A DNA stretch of 64,000 nucleotides, taken from NCBI RefSeq assembly GCF_014764705.1, contig NZ_JACXXG010000014.1, positions 1 to 64,000 of the forward strand, written 5' to 3'. The translations under genes were made by a program, and so were the position numbers. This stretch comes from Stutzerimonas kunmingensis (GTDB lineage: Bacteria > Pseudomonadota > Gammaproteobacteria > Pseudomonadales > Pseudomonadaceae). Positions 1 through 7,937 of this stretch are shown one piece after another; positions within the stretch are counted from its first letter, which is position 1; each line of letters opens with the position of its first letter. The notes below the pieces were generated by a model that saw nothing but the letters and a program-made list of their open reading frames with translations, was not told where the DNA came from and made no database searches.

Positions 1-125
1 GGTGCTCTGACCCACTTGCGAATCGTGTTGCGCGCCAACCCGGTGCGCTTGGCTATCTCATGCAGCGACAGCTTGTCGCGGAAATACATCCGGCGGATTT
101 TGCCCATCATTTCCATACTGATCAC
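1..125 (-). CDS. istA: IstA-type transposase, N-terminal fragment (cut by window edge)
   Basis: About 41 codons are visible. They start at a GTG (125) or an in-frame ATG (116) and encode an N-terminal helix-turn-helix containing MGKIRRMYFRDKLSLHEIA and then TGLARNTIRKWVRA. This is the Tn3/IS21 resolvase-like DNA-binding start of IS21 transposases, the subunit that binds the terminal repeats and carries out strand transfer together with the IstB ATPase. The reading frame is open to the window edge. Whether the complete gene is intact cannot be seen. Confidence 0.85.
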   Translation of the reverse strand, partial: MISMEMMGKIRRMYFRDKLSLHEIAKRTGLARNTIRKWVRA

Positions 126-231
126 CCTGTGTTCTCCTGCTCAAAAATTGAGCAGAAGCAGTTGAACACCTGGGTCAGTTTTCAGTCGGCAGAACAGCCT
201 CTACTGGGTCAGTTTTCGGTCAGCGGCAACA
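1..231 (-). mobile_element. IS21-family insertion sequence, one end only
   Basis: The 5' end of an IS21-type element read on the minus strand, cut by the window start. Two copies of the motif TGGGTCAGTTTTC(A/G)GTC (near 172-187 and 205-220) form the multiple terminal repeats typical of this family, and the outer end reads TGTTGCCGCTGACCG on the minus strand, ending at about 231. The start of the istA transposase gene lies just inside. The target duplication cannot be checked because the other end is outside the window. Confidence 0.85.
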
Positions 232-738
232 ATAACTAACTCAATTACTTTTTATTAAAACCATTTTTCATGGTAGCTAATGATACCTACTCTATTGACT
301 TCTAGCTTCAGGTACTTCCCTAGTGTGTAACAGTGATTAGACCGAACGCTCGACTAATACGCAGCCTAACATTTCGCTAACAATGCTGACTTTTCTCTTG
401 CGGATCAGTGTTTTATGCATCTTTCACTCCCTTCTGCTGCGACGTTATATCGAACGCGGTATAAGCCAGTTATAGCCGAATGCGGCATAAGCCCGCGCTT
501 CACAGCATGTCGCCAAAGCTAGCAGGAATGAATGCTTGTGTGAGATAAGCAAGGCATCCATGCCGCCGAAGATGGGACTGCGCGTGAGAAGTTGTTTCCA
601 TAATGCTTTTTCTGCTGTTGATTGCCAAGAAATTAGTGGCCGCTTCTGGCCGTTTTCTGCCGGTTGCCACCTGACCGCGCGTTAATGCAAATGGATGGTC
701 GAGGTCATGCAATTACGCAGCTGATTGCCTGAATCGGC
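232..738. other. Gene-free stretch between IS21 end and group II intron
   Basis: I see no convincing gene here. A 70-codon open frame on the minus strand (500-712) has no recognisable domain and partly reads the motif GGCAACCGGCAGAAAACGGCC, which resembles sequence flanking the inverted repeat near 2955, so I treat it as a remnant of mobile DNA. The left half (about 235-420) is AT-rich compared with the rest of the window. Two tandem palindromes occupy 445-490. Confidence 0.6.
445..490. repeat. Two tandem imperfect palindromes, about 25-base period
   Basis: Copy one (445-464) has arms TTATAtCG / CGgTATAA around AACG. Copy two (470-490) has arms TTAT(a)GCCG / CGGCATAA around AATG. The copies share the core CGAA(C/T)GCGG(T/C)ATAAGCC. 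Such paired short palindromes can be binding or crossover sites for tyrosine recombinases or terminal repeats of a mobile element, but no recombinase gene is visible nearby, so the role is unknown. Confidence 0.55.
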
Positions 739-806
739 ATAGGGGGCAGTTTTGATGAACTGCGCCCCTGCCACACCACCCGGCATGCGGGTCCGCACCG
801 GGCGGT
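739..806 (-). ncRNA. Group II intron domains V and VI
   Basis: Domain V (775-806) folds as 9 base pairs (ACCGCCCGG with CCGGGTGGT), a two-base bulge TG, then 4 base pairs (TGCG/CGCA) closed by loop GACC, 32 bases in total. Domain VI (739-769) is a GGGGCGCAGTT / AACTGCCCCC hairpin followed by the AT 3' terminus. Domain V is the catalytic core of the ribozyme. The short 32-base form was read by hand. Confidence 0.75.
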
Positions 807-820
807 TCGAGGGATTGAGG

Positions 821-2188
821 TTATGAGAGTCGGGCTAATCCCAGGCGGTCGAACCAGGCCAGGTTCAACACCCTATTGAGTAGCTTGCCGCTGTTGCACC
901 ACCAGCGCCGGCTGTTGGCCGCCACCCGTTGTGCCACTGTACGACTTGCCCCCAGTGCGCGTAGCTCCCGGAACATGGTCTTGCCTTGCTTCCACTGCTT
1001 GAGCTGGATCGCGCGCAACCGATGACGCAGCCACTCGTCCAGCATCTGCCAGACTCGCGACGTTTGCGCCAACCGGTAGTAGCCCTTCCAGCCCTCCAGG
1101 TAGGAACTCAGGCGTTCAACGACCTGCTGCAGACTGCGACCGCACGAGCGGCGGCTCAGTTGCCGAACTCGTTGCTTGAACGCTTCCAGCGCCTTCTTCG
1201 CCACCGTGCGCTTGATCACCCCTTTCGGGGCTACCCAGAAGCTGTACCCCAGGAACTTGCGCCCCGCAAAGACACTGCTCACGCGGCTCTTGGCCTCGTT
1301 GATCCTCAAGCGAAGCCTGGCGTACAAACGGCGTAGCAGCGCCATCACCCTTTCTCCCGCTCGGCGGCTGTGCACGTACACGTTGCAGTCGTCGGCGTAG
1401 CGAACGAAACAGTGACCGCGGCGCTCCAGCTCCTTGTCCACTTCATCGAGCAGCACGTTGGCCAGCAGCGGCGACAACGGACCACCTTGCGGTGTGCCTT
1501 CATGCCGCTGCATGACCAGACCGCCATCAAGGATGCCGCTGTTCAGGTACGCTCGTATCAGACGAAGAACGCCTTGATCCGGGACGCGCTTGCGCAAGCG
1601 TTCAATCAGGATGTCGTGGTTGACACGGTCGAAGAATTTCTCCAGATCCACGTCCACCACAATCCGGCGCCCAGATTGCACATACGCCTGAGCGGCAAGC
1701 ACCGCATCATGCGCACGGCGTCCAGGCCGAAAACCGTAGCTATGCTCGCTGAAACCAGGATCGAGCAACGGTTGCAGCACCTGCAGCAAGGCCTGCTGGA
1801 TCAGACGGTCGGTCACCGTTGGTATACCCAGCTCGCGCTGGCTTCCGTCCGGCTTGGCAATCATCACCCGCCGTACCGGACTGGGCCGGTACAACCCTGA
1901 CAAGAGCTGCGCTCGAATCCCCGCCCACTCCGTCAGCAGCCGTTCGGCCGTCTGCTCTATGCTCAGTCCGTCGACACCCGCTGCTCCCTTGTTGGCTTTG
2001 ACCCGCTTCCACGCTCGTTGCAGGTTTCCTCTCGCAAGGGCCCGATACAGCAGCCCTTGCCCTGTGCTGTCGGTTTCACCCCGCGGGCGCAGTGCCTCGT
2101 CGCTGACGGAGCGAATCACGGCTTCACCGCTCATCGCCTGCGCCCGCCCCACCTTCTGGTGAGCATCTGACTTCAGGTCATGTCGCAT
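821..2188 (-). CDS. ltrA: Group II intron reverse transcriptase/maturase
   Basis: This 455-residue intron-encoded protein helps the intron RNA fold and splice and copies it into DNA at new sites. It has the RT fingers/palm blocks (GIPTVTDRLIQQA near 125, SYGFRPGRRAHDA near 150, EGTPQGGPLSPLLANV near 230), the catalytic YADD motif (near 265) and GRKFLGYSFW. A maturase X domain follows (GWKGYYRLAQT, then LRHRLRAIQLKQWKQGKT) and the end RVLNLAWFDRLGL. No HNH endonuclease domain follows, which suggests insertion at hairpins or replication forks rather than full retrohoming. The frame is intact and the length is normal for endonuclease-less maturases. Confidence 0.95.
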   Translation of the reverse strand: MRHDLKSDAHQKVGRAQAMSGEAVIRSVSDEALRPRGETDSTGQGLLYRALARGNLQRAWKRVKANKGAAGVDGLSIEQTAERLLTEWAGIRAQLLSGLYRPSPVRRVMIAKPDGSQRELGIPTVTDRLIQQALLQVLQPLLDPGFSEHSYGFRPGRRAHDAVLAAQAYVQSGRRIVVDVDLEKFFDRVNHDILIERLRKRVPDQGVLRLIRAYLNSGILDGGLVMQRHEGTPQGGPLSPLLANVLLDEVDKELERRGHCFVRYADDCNVYVHSRRAGERVMALLRRLYARLRLRINEAKSRVSSVFAGRKFLGYSFWVAPKGVIKRTVAKKALEAFKQRVRQLSRRSCGRSLQQVVERLSSYLEGWKGYYRLAQTSRVWQMLDEWLRHRLRAIQLKQWKQGKTMFRELRALGASRTVAQRVAANSRRWWCNSGKLLNRVLNLAWFDRLGLARLS

Positions 2189-2582
2189 CAGGATGGCCTA
2201 TCGCACTCTCTCTCGTTCGGCCCTTCGTCAAAAAAAAAAAACTACTACGGCCTCTGCTGACTTCTCGCTCCGGCTCGACGCCGTTACCCTTTCAGGATCG
2301 AGGCGAGATCTCCCCAGGTAAGAACGCACTCCTTCTCTGCACAACCGCCGGATCTACGCCACTTCGCCTTGATCACCAGAGCTTTGCGGTTTCTTGCCCG
2401 CTCGCCCTGCTCCATAGCGCCTTCTATCCGGTTCTTGTTCATCGGCTCGCAGATTACGCTCCACGCTTCCTCCCCACGCTCGGTCACCCTCACGCAGTTG
2501 CGCTTCACTTCGTTCGCTGTGATCAACTTACGGCGGGACTTGCACCCGCAGGAGGGCGCCCATGCTGGGCGCACAAAAGAAA

Positions 2583-2611
2583 ACTCCCAGCGGCTTGCGC
2601 CAACTGGGAGT
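2583..2611 (-). terminator. Terminator-like hairpin used as intron insertion site
   Basis: On the minus strand ACTCCCAG and CTGGGAGT form an 8-base-pair stem with a loop of about 13 bases, followed by TTTTCTTTT and then directly by the intron's GTGCG. It looks like a rho-independent terminator of a minus-strand gene that is no longer present between here and 3081. Confidence 0.7.
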
Positions 2612-2766
2612 GGTACACCTAATGGTACATGTACTAAAAAGCAAATTAGCCTGAAGGCCTATCACTCACTCACTCACAGAGTTTTAGTACAATTTTGTGC
2701 TGTAAAGAGAGGATGAAACTTTATTTGCATCCCACATCGACTGCGGCCTCTCTCGACCGGCAGCAG

Positions 2767-2955
2767 TCGGCCGATTCTGTTGAAAAAGTCCCTCTACGAT
2801 TTCTGCGTGCGAAAGTAGGCCGCTGACGTTGAAATCTGAAGCAGCTCCGCACCGAGTCTGCTTCAGAATTCGCGTAGCAACGCCAAAACCGTGCGTTTTT
2901 TGAACGATTGAAAGCGGCTCCAGCAAAGACCGCCTTTTTCAACAGAATCGGCCGA
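2767..2955. repeat. MITE-like element with 24-base terminal inverted repeats
   Basis: The left arm 2767-2790 (TCGGCCGATTCTGTTG then AAAAAGTC) and the right arm 2932-2955 are inverted copies matching at 23 of 24 positions, about 189 bases end to end. The interior has no coding capacity. The arm TTTTTCAACAGAATCGG resembles ends of transposons common in Pseudomonas, so a non-autonomous derivative mobilised in trans is likely. I see no clear target duplication. The same flanking words (GACCGGCAG) appear near 650-690. Confidence 0.75.
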
Positions 2956-3080
2956 TTTCTGCCTGTCGCCACTGGCCACTTCGGGTCGACACCTACCCTT
3001 CTCTCTCCTTTCGTTCATAGACCAGGGCTGCTAACCGCCCCTGGCTATCTACCTCACGCACCCCGTCCTGTAACAGCTCC

Positions 3081-3944
3081 TCAGAGCACATCAAGCGGCA
3101 TCTTCAGATAACGCACCCCATTGCCCTCAGGCTCAGGCAGCACGCCGGCCCGGATGTTCACCTGGATCGAGGGCAGCAGCAGGTTGGGCATGTCGAGCTG
3201 CGCGTCGCGCTGGTTGCGCATGGCAACGAAGTCCCCCTCGCCCACGCCATCATGCATGTGAATGTTCGCCGCGCGCTGCTCGGCCACCGAGCACTCGGCA
3301 ATCGGCTTGCGCCCAGACGGCGGGTAGTCGTGACACATGAACAGGCGGGTCTCTCCCGGCAGGGCGAGAAGGCGGCGGATCGAGCGATATAGCTGGGCGG
3401 CGCAGCCTCCCGGGAAGTCGCAGCGGGCGGTACCGACATCCGGCGGGAACAGGGTGTCACCGACGAATACCAGACGCTCTTCGATCTGGAACGCCAGATC
3501 CGCCGGCGTATGCCCGGGCACGTGCAGAGCGCAGGCACGCAGTTCGCCGATGGTGAAGGCCTCGTCGGCCTGGAACAGGTGATCGAACTGGCCATGCTCC
3601 GCGCAGTAGTCCGCGGGCAGATTGTAGATGCCCGTGAACACCCTCTGCACGTTACGGATCGCCCCGCTGGCGCCGATCCTGCCGCCCAGGCGCTGACGCA
3701 GGTAGGCGGCAGCGGACAGGTGATCGGCATGGGCATGGGTTTCCAGCAGCCACTGCACCGCGAGCCGTTGCTGTTGGACGTAAGCGAGGATTCCATCGGC
3801 CGCCCGGGTATCGGTGCGTCCGGATTTCGGGTCATAGCCGAGCACCGAATCGATGATGGCGCAGGGCGTGCCCGGCCCGGCGTGCACCACATGGCTGAAG
3901 GTCGAGGTCTGCGCGTCGAAAAAGCTTTCCACATGCGGCTGCAT
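3081..3944 (-). CDS. MBL-fold metallohydrolase, persulfide-dioxygenase/Blh-like
   Basis: A 287-residue protein of the glyoxalase-II-like metallo-beta-lactamase group. The metal motif THAHADHLSAA (about residues 89-99), HVPGHTPADL, VFVGDTLFPPDVGTARCDFPGG and MCHDYPP are all present and match the ETHE1/Blh subgroup that oxidises glutathione persulfide to sulfite. It is the last gene of the nine-gene operon, 15 bases after the TauE-type gene, so sulfite made here could leave by that permease. The reaction is inferred from family and neighbours. A plain hydrolase acting on another thioester is the alternative. Confidence 0.85.
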   Translation of the reverse strand: MQPHVESFFDAQTSTFSHVVHAGPGTPCAIIDSVLGYDPKSGRTDTRAADGILAYVQQQRLAVQWLLETHAHADHLSAAAYLRQRLGGRIGASGAIRNVQRVFTGIYNLPADYCAEHGQFDHLFQADEAFTIGELRACALHVPGHTPADLAFQIEERLVFVGDTLFPPDVGTARCDFPGGCAAQLYRSIRRLLALPGETRLFMCHDYPPSGRKPIAECSVAEQRAANIHMHDGVGEGDFVAMRNQRDAQLDMPNLLLPSIQVNIRAGVLPEPEGNGVRYLKMPLDVL

Positions 3945-3959
3945 GGCGGGCTCCGGGGT

Positions 3960-4775
3960 TCAGTGAAGCGGAAAAAGGGATATGAGCGTCTTGCCCAGCA
4001 GCATCAGCGCGGCCAGGCCGGCGAGCAGGGCGAAACCCAGTTGCAGGTAGCGGGCAGGCACCCGCGGGGCCAGCAGACGGCCGCCGAGCATCCCGCAGCC
4101 GGACCCGGCGATGAACATCCAGGCCGCGGCGGACAGGCTGCCGCCGGACCAGAGGAAACCGGCAACCGTACTGGCGGAGATCAGCGCGATCACCATCAGC
4201 GAGGTGGCAACGATGCCGTGCATGCCGAGGTTGCTGAACTGGCGCACCCCGGGGACGACCAGGAAGCCGCCGCCGACGCCGAGCAGGCCGCTGAACAGCC
4301 CCGACAGGCCACCGATGGCGGACAAGCTGAAGAAGCACCGCGAATTCCAGCGCAAGCGCCCGGTCTCGGTGTTGAGCATGCAGTTTCTGCGCAAGGCCTC
4401 GGGTACCGCGCCCGGCGCAGGGCTGGTCAGGGCCTGGCCCGCCATGCGCCCGGCGATCAGCAGCAGCACGGCGCAGAACAGCAGCATCAGCGCCGCCACC
4501 GGCAGAACGGCCGCCAGCCGCAGCCCGAGCGGCGCGCAGAGTGCGCCGCCGAGCGCCATCAGCAGCGCTGCCTTGTAGCGCACCAACCCGCGGCGGAGGC
4601 CATCAAGACCGCCGAGGAAGGCCGAAGCACCCACCGCGACCAGCGCCACCGGCGCCGCTTCGGGCAGGCTGTAGCCCAAGCCGAGCACCAGCGCCGGCAC
4701 GGCCAGCACCCCGCCTCCCCCGGTCATGCCCAGCGCCAGGCCCACACCCAGGCCGTAAAGGCTTTCCAGCAACAT
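3960..4775 (-). CDS. TauE/SafE-family sulfite/anion exporter-like permease
   Basis: A 271-residue inner-membrane protein with about eight hydrophobic segments. The glycine-rich repeats GLALGMTGGGGVLAVPALVLG near the N-terminus and FSGLLGVGGGFLVVPGVR in the second half are hallmarks of the family, whose members export sulfite, sulfoacetate or related anions. I chose ATG 4775 because the longer upstream frame overlaps the porin gene out of frame. Its place next to a persulfide-dioxygenase-like enzyme supports sulfite export as a detoxifying step, but the substrate is inferred. Confidence 0.88.
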   Translation of the reverse strand: MLLESLYGLGVGLALGMTGGGGVLAVPALVLGLGYSLPEAAPVALVAVGASAFLGGLDGLRRGLVRYKAALLMALGGALCAPLGLRLAAVLPVAALMLLFCAVLLLIAGRMAGQALTSPAPGAVPEALRRNCMLNTETGRLRWNSRCFFSLSAIGGLSGLFSGLLGVGGGFLVVPGVRQFSNLGMHGIVATSLMVIALISASTVAGFLWSGGSLSAAAWMFIAGSGCGMLGGRLLAPRVPARYLQLGFALLAGLAALMLLGKTLISLFPLH

Positions 4776-4810
4776 GCGTCCTCCTGCGCCTGAGCGGCGC
4801 CCGTCGCCGA

Positions 4811-6049
4811 TCAGTAGCGGTACTGCATCTGTACCCAGAACTTGTCGGTATCCACCGCGAACTCGTCGGCGTCGTAGCGGGCGTACTTGGCCATGGCCAC
4901 CAGGTTCTTCACATAGGGGATCGGTCGGCTGTAGGCCACGTCCAGCTCCTGGCCGTAGCTGTCGCCCCCCTGGTCGGCCCGGAAGTCGTGGTACCAGGCC
5001 TGCAGGCTGCCGCCCAGCAGGGGCACGCTGCCGCCGACATAGCTGTCGCGGATACCGGCTGCCGGGGTGATGAGGAACAGGTCGGCCCAGCCCTGGAACT
5101 GGTGCTTGGTCGCCAGCGGCGTCTGGAAGGCGCGATTGCCGGCACCTTCCTCCCCGCCGAGCACCTCGTAGCCGACCTTGGCCAGGTAGCCGCCCTGCTG
5201 GTAGCCCAGCTCGCCGAGGAAGTAGTGGCCGTTCAGGTCCAGCGGATTGTTGCCGTAGTCGCGCTGGCGGGCATATTCTAGGGTGTAGCTGAAGCCCTCC
5301 CGCGCGCCGGCGAGACGCACACCGCTGGTACGGCTGGACTGGCTGCCCGGCGCCGCGGTTGGCGCCACCGCCAGGTTGTCGAGGCCGAGCAGGTAGCTGT
5401 AGGCGGTGACCTTCAGCTCCGGGCGCCAAGCATAGGCGACGTTGAACAGGTGACTGTGCCCCTCGATGTTCGCCGGATTGGTCGGATAGCCGTGCTGGCC
5501 GTCGGGGCCGAACGTGGTGTTGATGTTGTCGAGGTAGGCGTAGGTCAGGGTCAGCTGGTCCAGCGGCTTGAGCTGGCCAAGGAAGCCGTCGTAGGTCTGC
5601 TCGTTCTGCCGCCAGGCGACACCGCCGACGAAGCGCTGATTGTCCAGATCGATGCGCTGGCGGCCGGCCACAGCGCTTCCCTGCGCATGGTCGTAGCGCA
5701 GCAGTGCCTGGTTGATTTCAGTACCGTCGGGGTCGCCCACCACCGAGTAATTGCCGCGACCATTGCGGGTATCGTTGAAGCGCTCGTCGCCGATGCGGTT
5801 GAGGTTGTCGACCTCGAGCACCCCGGAGAAGCCGTACCAGCTCCCGCTCTGGAAGCCGGCGCGTGTGCGCAGGGTCTGTGCGTTGGCATGGTCGAGGGCG
5901 TTGTCCTGATCGACGTGCTCGTAGCGATAACGCAGATCGAGGATCGGCTTGCCCTGGGTAAGCAGGTTGGCAAGGGCTTCTTCGGGCTGGGCTACAGCTG
6001 GCGCAGTCGAGGCCAGCAACAGGGGGCACAGCAGAGTGTTGGCACGCAT
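4811..6049 (-). CDS. Outer-membrane porin (OprD/alginate-export-like beta-barrel)
   Basis: About 412 residues. A signal peptide MRANTLLCPLLLASTAPAVAQ is followed by a protein rich in alternating aromatic strands, with LDLRYRYEHVDQDNA, LRTRAGFQSGSWYGF, AGRQRIDLDNQRFVGG and a C-terminal strand ending WVQMQYRY, the usual outer-membrane insertion signal. ATG 6049 is preferred because AGGAAAG precedes it and the signal peptide starts there; an in-frame GTG at 6082 is the alternative. Within the operon it probably brings the ABC transporter's substrate across the outer membrane. The substrate is unknown. Confidence 0.87.
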   Translation of the reverse strand: MRANTLLCPLLLASTAPAVAQPEEALANLLTQGKPILDLRYRYEHVDQDNALDHANAQTLRTRAGFQSGSWYGFSGVLEVDNLNRIGDERFNDTRNGRGNYSVVGDPDGTEINQALLRYDHAQGSAVAGRQRIDLDNQRFVGGVAWRQNEQTYDGFLGQLKPLDQLTLTYAYLDNINTTFGPDGQHGYPTNPANIEGHSHLFNVAYAWRPELKVTAYSYLLGLDNLAVAPTAAPGSQSSRTSGVRLAGAREGFSYTLEYARQRDYGNNPLDLNGHYFLGELGYQQGGYLAKVGYEVLGGEEGAGNRAFQTPLATKHQFQGWADLFLITPAAGIRDSYVGGSVPLLGGSLQAWYHDFRADQGGDSYGQELDVAYSRPIPYVKNLVAMAKYARYDADEFAVDTDKFWVQMQYRY

Positions 6050-6159
6050 GGGGGCTTTCCTGGCAAGTTTTTCAGGGCGCACCTTTCCCGTGCCGCCAGT
6101 ACCGGAGTTCTGGCGGCCGCTGATTAGCGGATCGGGAAGGGGCGTTACAGGATGGTCAG

Positions 6160-7083
6160 TCAGGCGACGACGCGCATCCTGGAGGTCTGTGGTTGCTCGG
6201 GGCCGGGCGGCGGCTCGTCACTTTCCAGCCCCGGCCGCACGATCAGCGGCTCGCCACCGGCCTGCGCCGGCGCCCCGCTCTGCTGGATGACCTTGGAGCG
6301 GCGCACCAGGAAGTCCACCAGGTGGTTGCGGATGCGGTAGAACTGCGGGTCGTGGTGCATGGTTTCGCGGCTGCGATCACGCGGCAGGGTGTTGATGACG
6401 ATCTCGGCCACTCGCGCATGGGGGCCGTTGCTCATCAGCATGATCTTGTCGGCCAGCAGGATCGACTCGTCGACGTCGTGGGTGATCATGAACACCGTCT
6501 GCCGGGTGGCTGAGCAGATCTTCAGCAGCTCGTCCTGAATCACACCGCGAGTCAACGCATCCAGCGCGCCGAACGGCTCGTCCATCAGCAGCATCTTCGG
6601 CTCCACGGCGAAGGCGCGGGCGATACCGACGCGCTGCTTCATGCCACCGGAAAGTTCGCTGGGCTTCTTCTGCGCGGCGGCCTTGAGGCCGACCATGTCG
6701 AGGAAGCGGGCGCCATGCTCGGCGATCTGCTTGCGCGACCACTCCGGGTAGCGCGAGCGCACGGCGAAGGCGATGTTCTGCTCCACGGTCAGCCAGGGCA
6801 GCAGCGCGTGGCTCTGGAACACCACGCCACGGTCCAGGCTGGGACCGGAGATTTCCTTGCCGGCCATCACCACCCCGCCGCTGCTGGCCTCTTCCAGGCC
6901 GGCTATGACGTTGAGGATGGTGCTCTTGCCGCAACCGGAGTGACCGATCACACAGATGAACTCACCCTGCTGGATGCTGAAGTTGATGTTCTCGAACACC
7001 GGCGGCAGATCGTCGCGATAGCGCTTGGTCAACCCTTCCACCTTGATGAAGGGGACGCTGTGCTTGTGAGCTTCATTCGACAT
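6160..7083 (-). CDS. ABC transporter ATPase, NrtD/SsuB type
   Basis: A 307-residue nucleotide-binding subunit of an importer for nitrate, sulfonate, taurine or similar compounds. It shows Walker A GHSGCGKST (about 46-54), Q-loop VVFQSHALLPWLTV, signature LSGGMKQRVGIARA, Walker B MLLMDEPFGALDALTR and the switch histidine in MITHDVDES. The C-terminal 50 residues are a proline-rich tail beyond the usual domain. It overlaps the permease gene by 11 bases, so the two are translationally coupled. The signature has Met in place of Gln, common in this subfamily. Confidence 0.93.
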   Translation of the reverse strand: MSNEAHKHSVPFIKVEGLTKRYRDDLPPVFENINFSIQQGEFICVIGHSGCGKSTILNVIAGLEEASSGGVVMAGKEISGPSLDRGVVFQSHALLPWLTVEQNIAFAVRSRYPEWSRKQIAEHGARFLDMVGLKAAAQKKPSELSGGMKQRVGIARAFAVEPKMLLMDEPFGALDALTRGVIQDELLKICSATRQTVFMITHDVDESILLADKIMLMSNGPHARVAEIVINTLPRDRSRETMHHDPQFYRIRNHLVDFLVRRSKVIQQSGAPAQAGGEPLIVRPGLESDEPPPGPEQPQTSRMRVVA

Positions 7084-7927
7084 AGGTCACCTTCTTTTGC
7101 AGGCTGGCAAACAGGAGATCAAGGAGCATGCCGATCACGCCGATCATCAGGACGGCGAAGATCACGTTGCCCAGGGACAGGTTGTTCCACTCGTTCCAGA
7201 CGAAGTAGCCGATGCCGGTACCGCCGATCAGCATTTCCGCGGCGACGATGACCAGCCAGGCGATGCCCATGGAGATGCGCATGCCGGTGATGATGGTCGG
7301 CGCGGCAGCCGGCAGGATCACCTGGAAGGCCTTGCGCAACGGACCGACCTCGAGGGTGCGGGCGACGTTGAGCCAGTCCTTGCGCACCCCGGCGACACCG
7401 AAGGCGGTATTGATCAGCATCGGCCAGACCGAGCAGATGAAGATCACGAAGATCGCCGAGGTGGTGGAATCCTTGATGGTGTAGAGCGCGATCGGCATCC
7501 AGGCCAGCGGCGAGATGGGCTTGAGCACCTGGATGAATGGATCGAAGGCCTTGTAGAGCAGCGGCGACATGCCGATCACGAAGCCCAGCGGGATCGCCAC
7601 CAGCGCGGCGATCAGGTAGCCGAGCCCCACGCGCCCCAGCGAATGGGCCAGCTGGATGCCGATGCCCTTGTCGTTGGGACCGTTGTCGTAAAAGGGATCG
7701 CTGAGCTGCTTCCAGGCCAGGCCGGCGAATTGCGCCGGGGTCGGCATGCCGTTGACCTCCTTCGTTTCACCGCTGACGGTCTGCCCCATCAGCAGGGCGT
7801 ACTCCTCGTCCATCGCGCTGGTGGCGGCTTGCTTGCCAGGCAGGCTCGCCACCTGCCAGACCATCAGCAGCACCAGCAGCATCACGAAGGACAGCAGCGC
7901 GGCTTTCATACGTATCGATTTGCCCAT
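7073..7927 (-). CDS. ABC transporter permease, NrtB/SsuC type
   Basis: A 284-residue inner-membrane subunit with an N-terminal anchor, a periplasmic stretch of about 65 residues, and then the BPD_transp_1 domain with about six helices. The EAA-like coupling loop is near LNVARTLEVGPLRKAFQVILPAAAPTIITG. ATG 7927 is preceded by AAGGAGAACGTC, a strong ribosome site; the longer frame to 7963 would run into the binding-protein gene. It works with the ATPase and binding protein that flank it. Confidence 0.93.
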   Translation of the reverse strand: MGKSIRMKAALLSFVMLLVLLMVWQVASLPGKQAATSAMDEEYALLMGQTVSGETKEVNGMPTPAQFAGLAWKQLSDPFYDNGPNDKGIGIQLAHSLGRVGLGYLIAALVAIPLGFVIGMSPLLYKAFDPFIQVLKPISPLAWMPIALYTIKDSTTSAIFVIFICSVWPMLINTAFGVAGVRKDWLNVARTLEVGPLRKAFQVILPAAAPTIITGMRISMGIAWLVIVAAEMLIGGTGIGYFVWNEWNNLSLGNVIFAVLMIGVIGMLLDLLFASLQKKVTYVE

Positions 7928-7937
7928 GACGTTCTCC

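Larger units (their letters stand above)
739..2574 (-). mobile_element. Complete group II intron with reverse transcriptase
   Basis: The element is about 1.84 kb on the minus strand. The 5' end reads GTGCGCCCAGCATGGGCGCC at 2574 downwards, followed by a conserved GGGTGCAAGTCCCGCCG segment of domain I. The maturase gene lies in the middle, and a domain V (775-806) and domain VI hairpin end at ...CCCCCTAT (739). The intron sits immediately after a stem-loop with a T-rich tail (2583-2611), a location favoured by class IIC introns. I cannot see a bulged adenosine 7-8 bases from the 3' end, which would also fit IIC-like hydrolytic splicing. The class assignment is inference. Confidence 0.85.
2575..3080. 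other. Gene-free stretch upstream of the intron with hairpin and MITE-like element
   Basis: No supported gene lies here. From left to right it holds the 5' exon hairpin (2583-2611), an AT-rich segment with short repeats GGTACACC / GGTACATGTAC and an iterated TCAC tract (about 2662-2676), and an inverted-repeat element (2767-2955). The remaining bases up to the stop codon of the metallohydrolase gene contain no terminator I can recognise. Confidence 0.6.

Noticed and set aside
500..712. 70-codon minus-strand frame near the intron
   Set aside because: No domain or clear ribosome site, and part of it reads a repeat-like motif also seen next to the MITE.
2284..2574. Open frame at the 5' end of the group II intron
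   Set aside because: It lies in intron domain I, which is structural RNA; the frame has no protein features.
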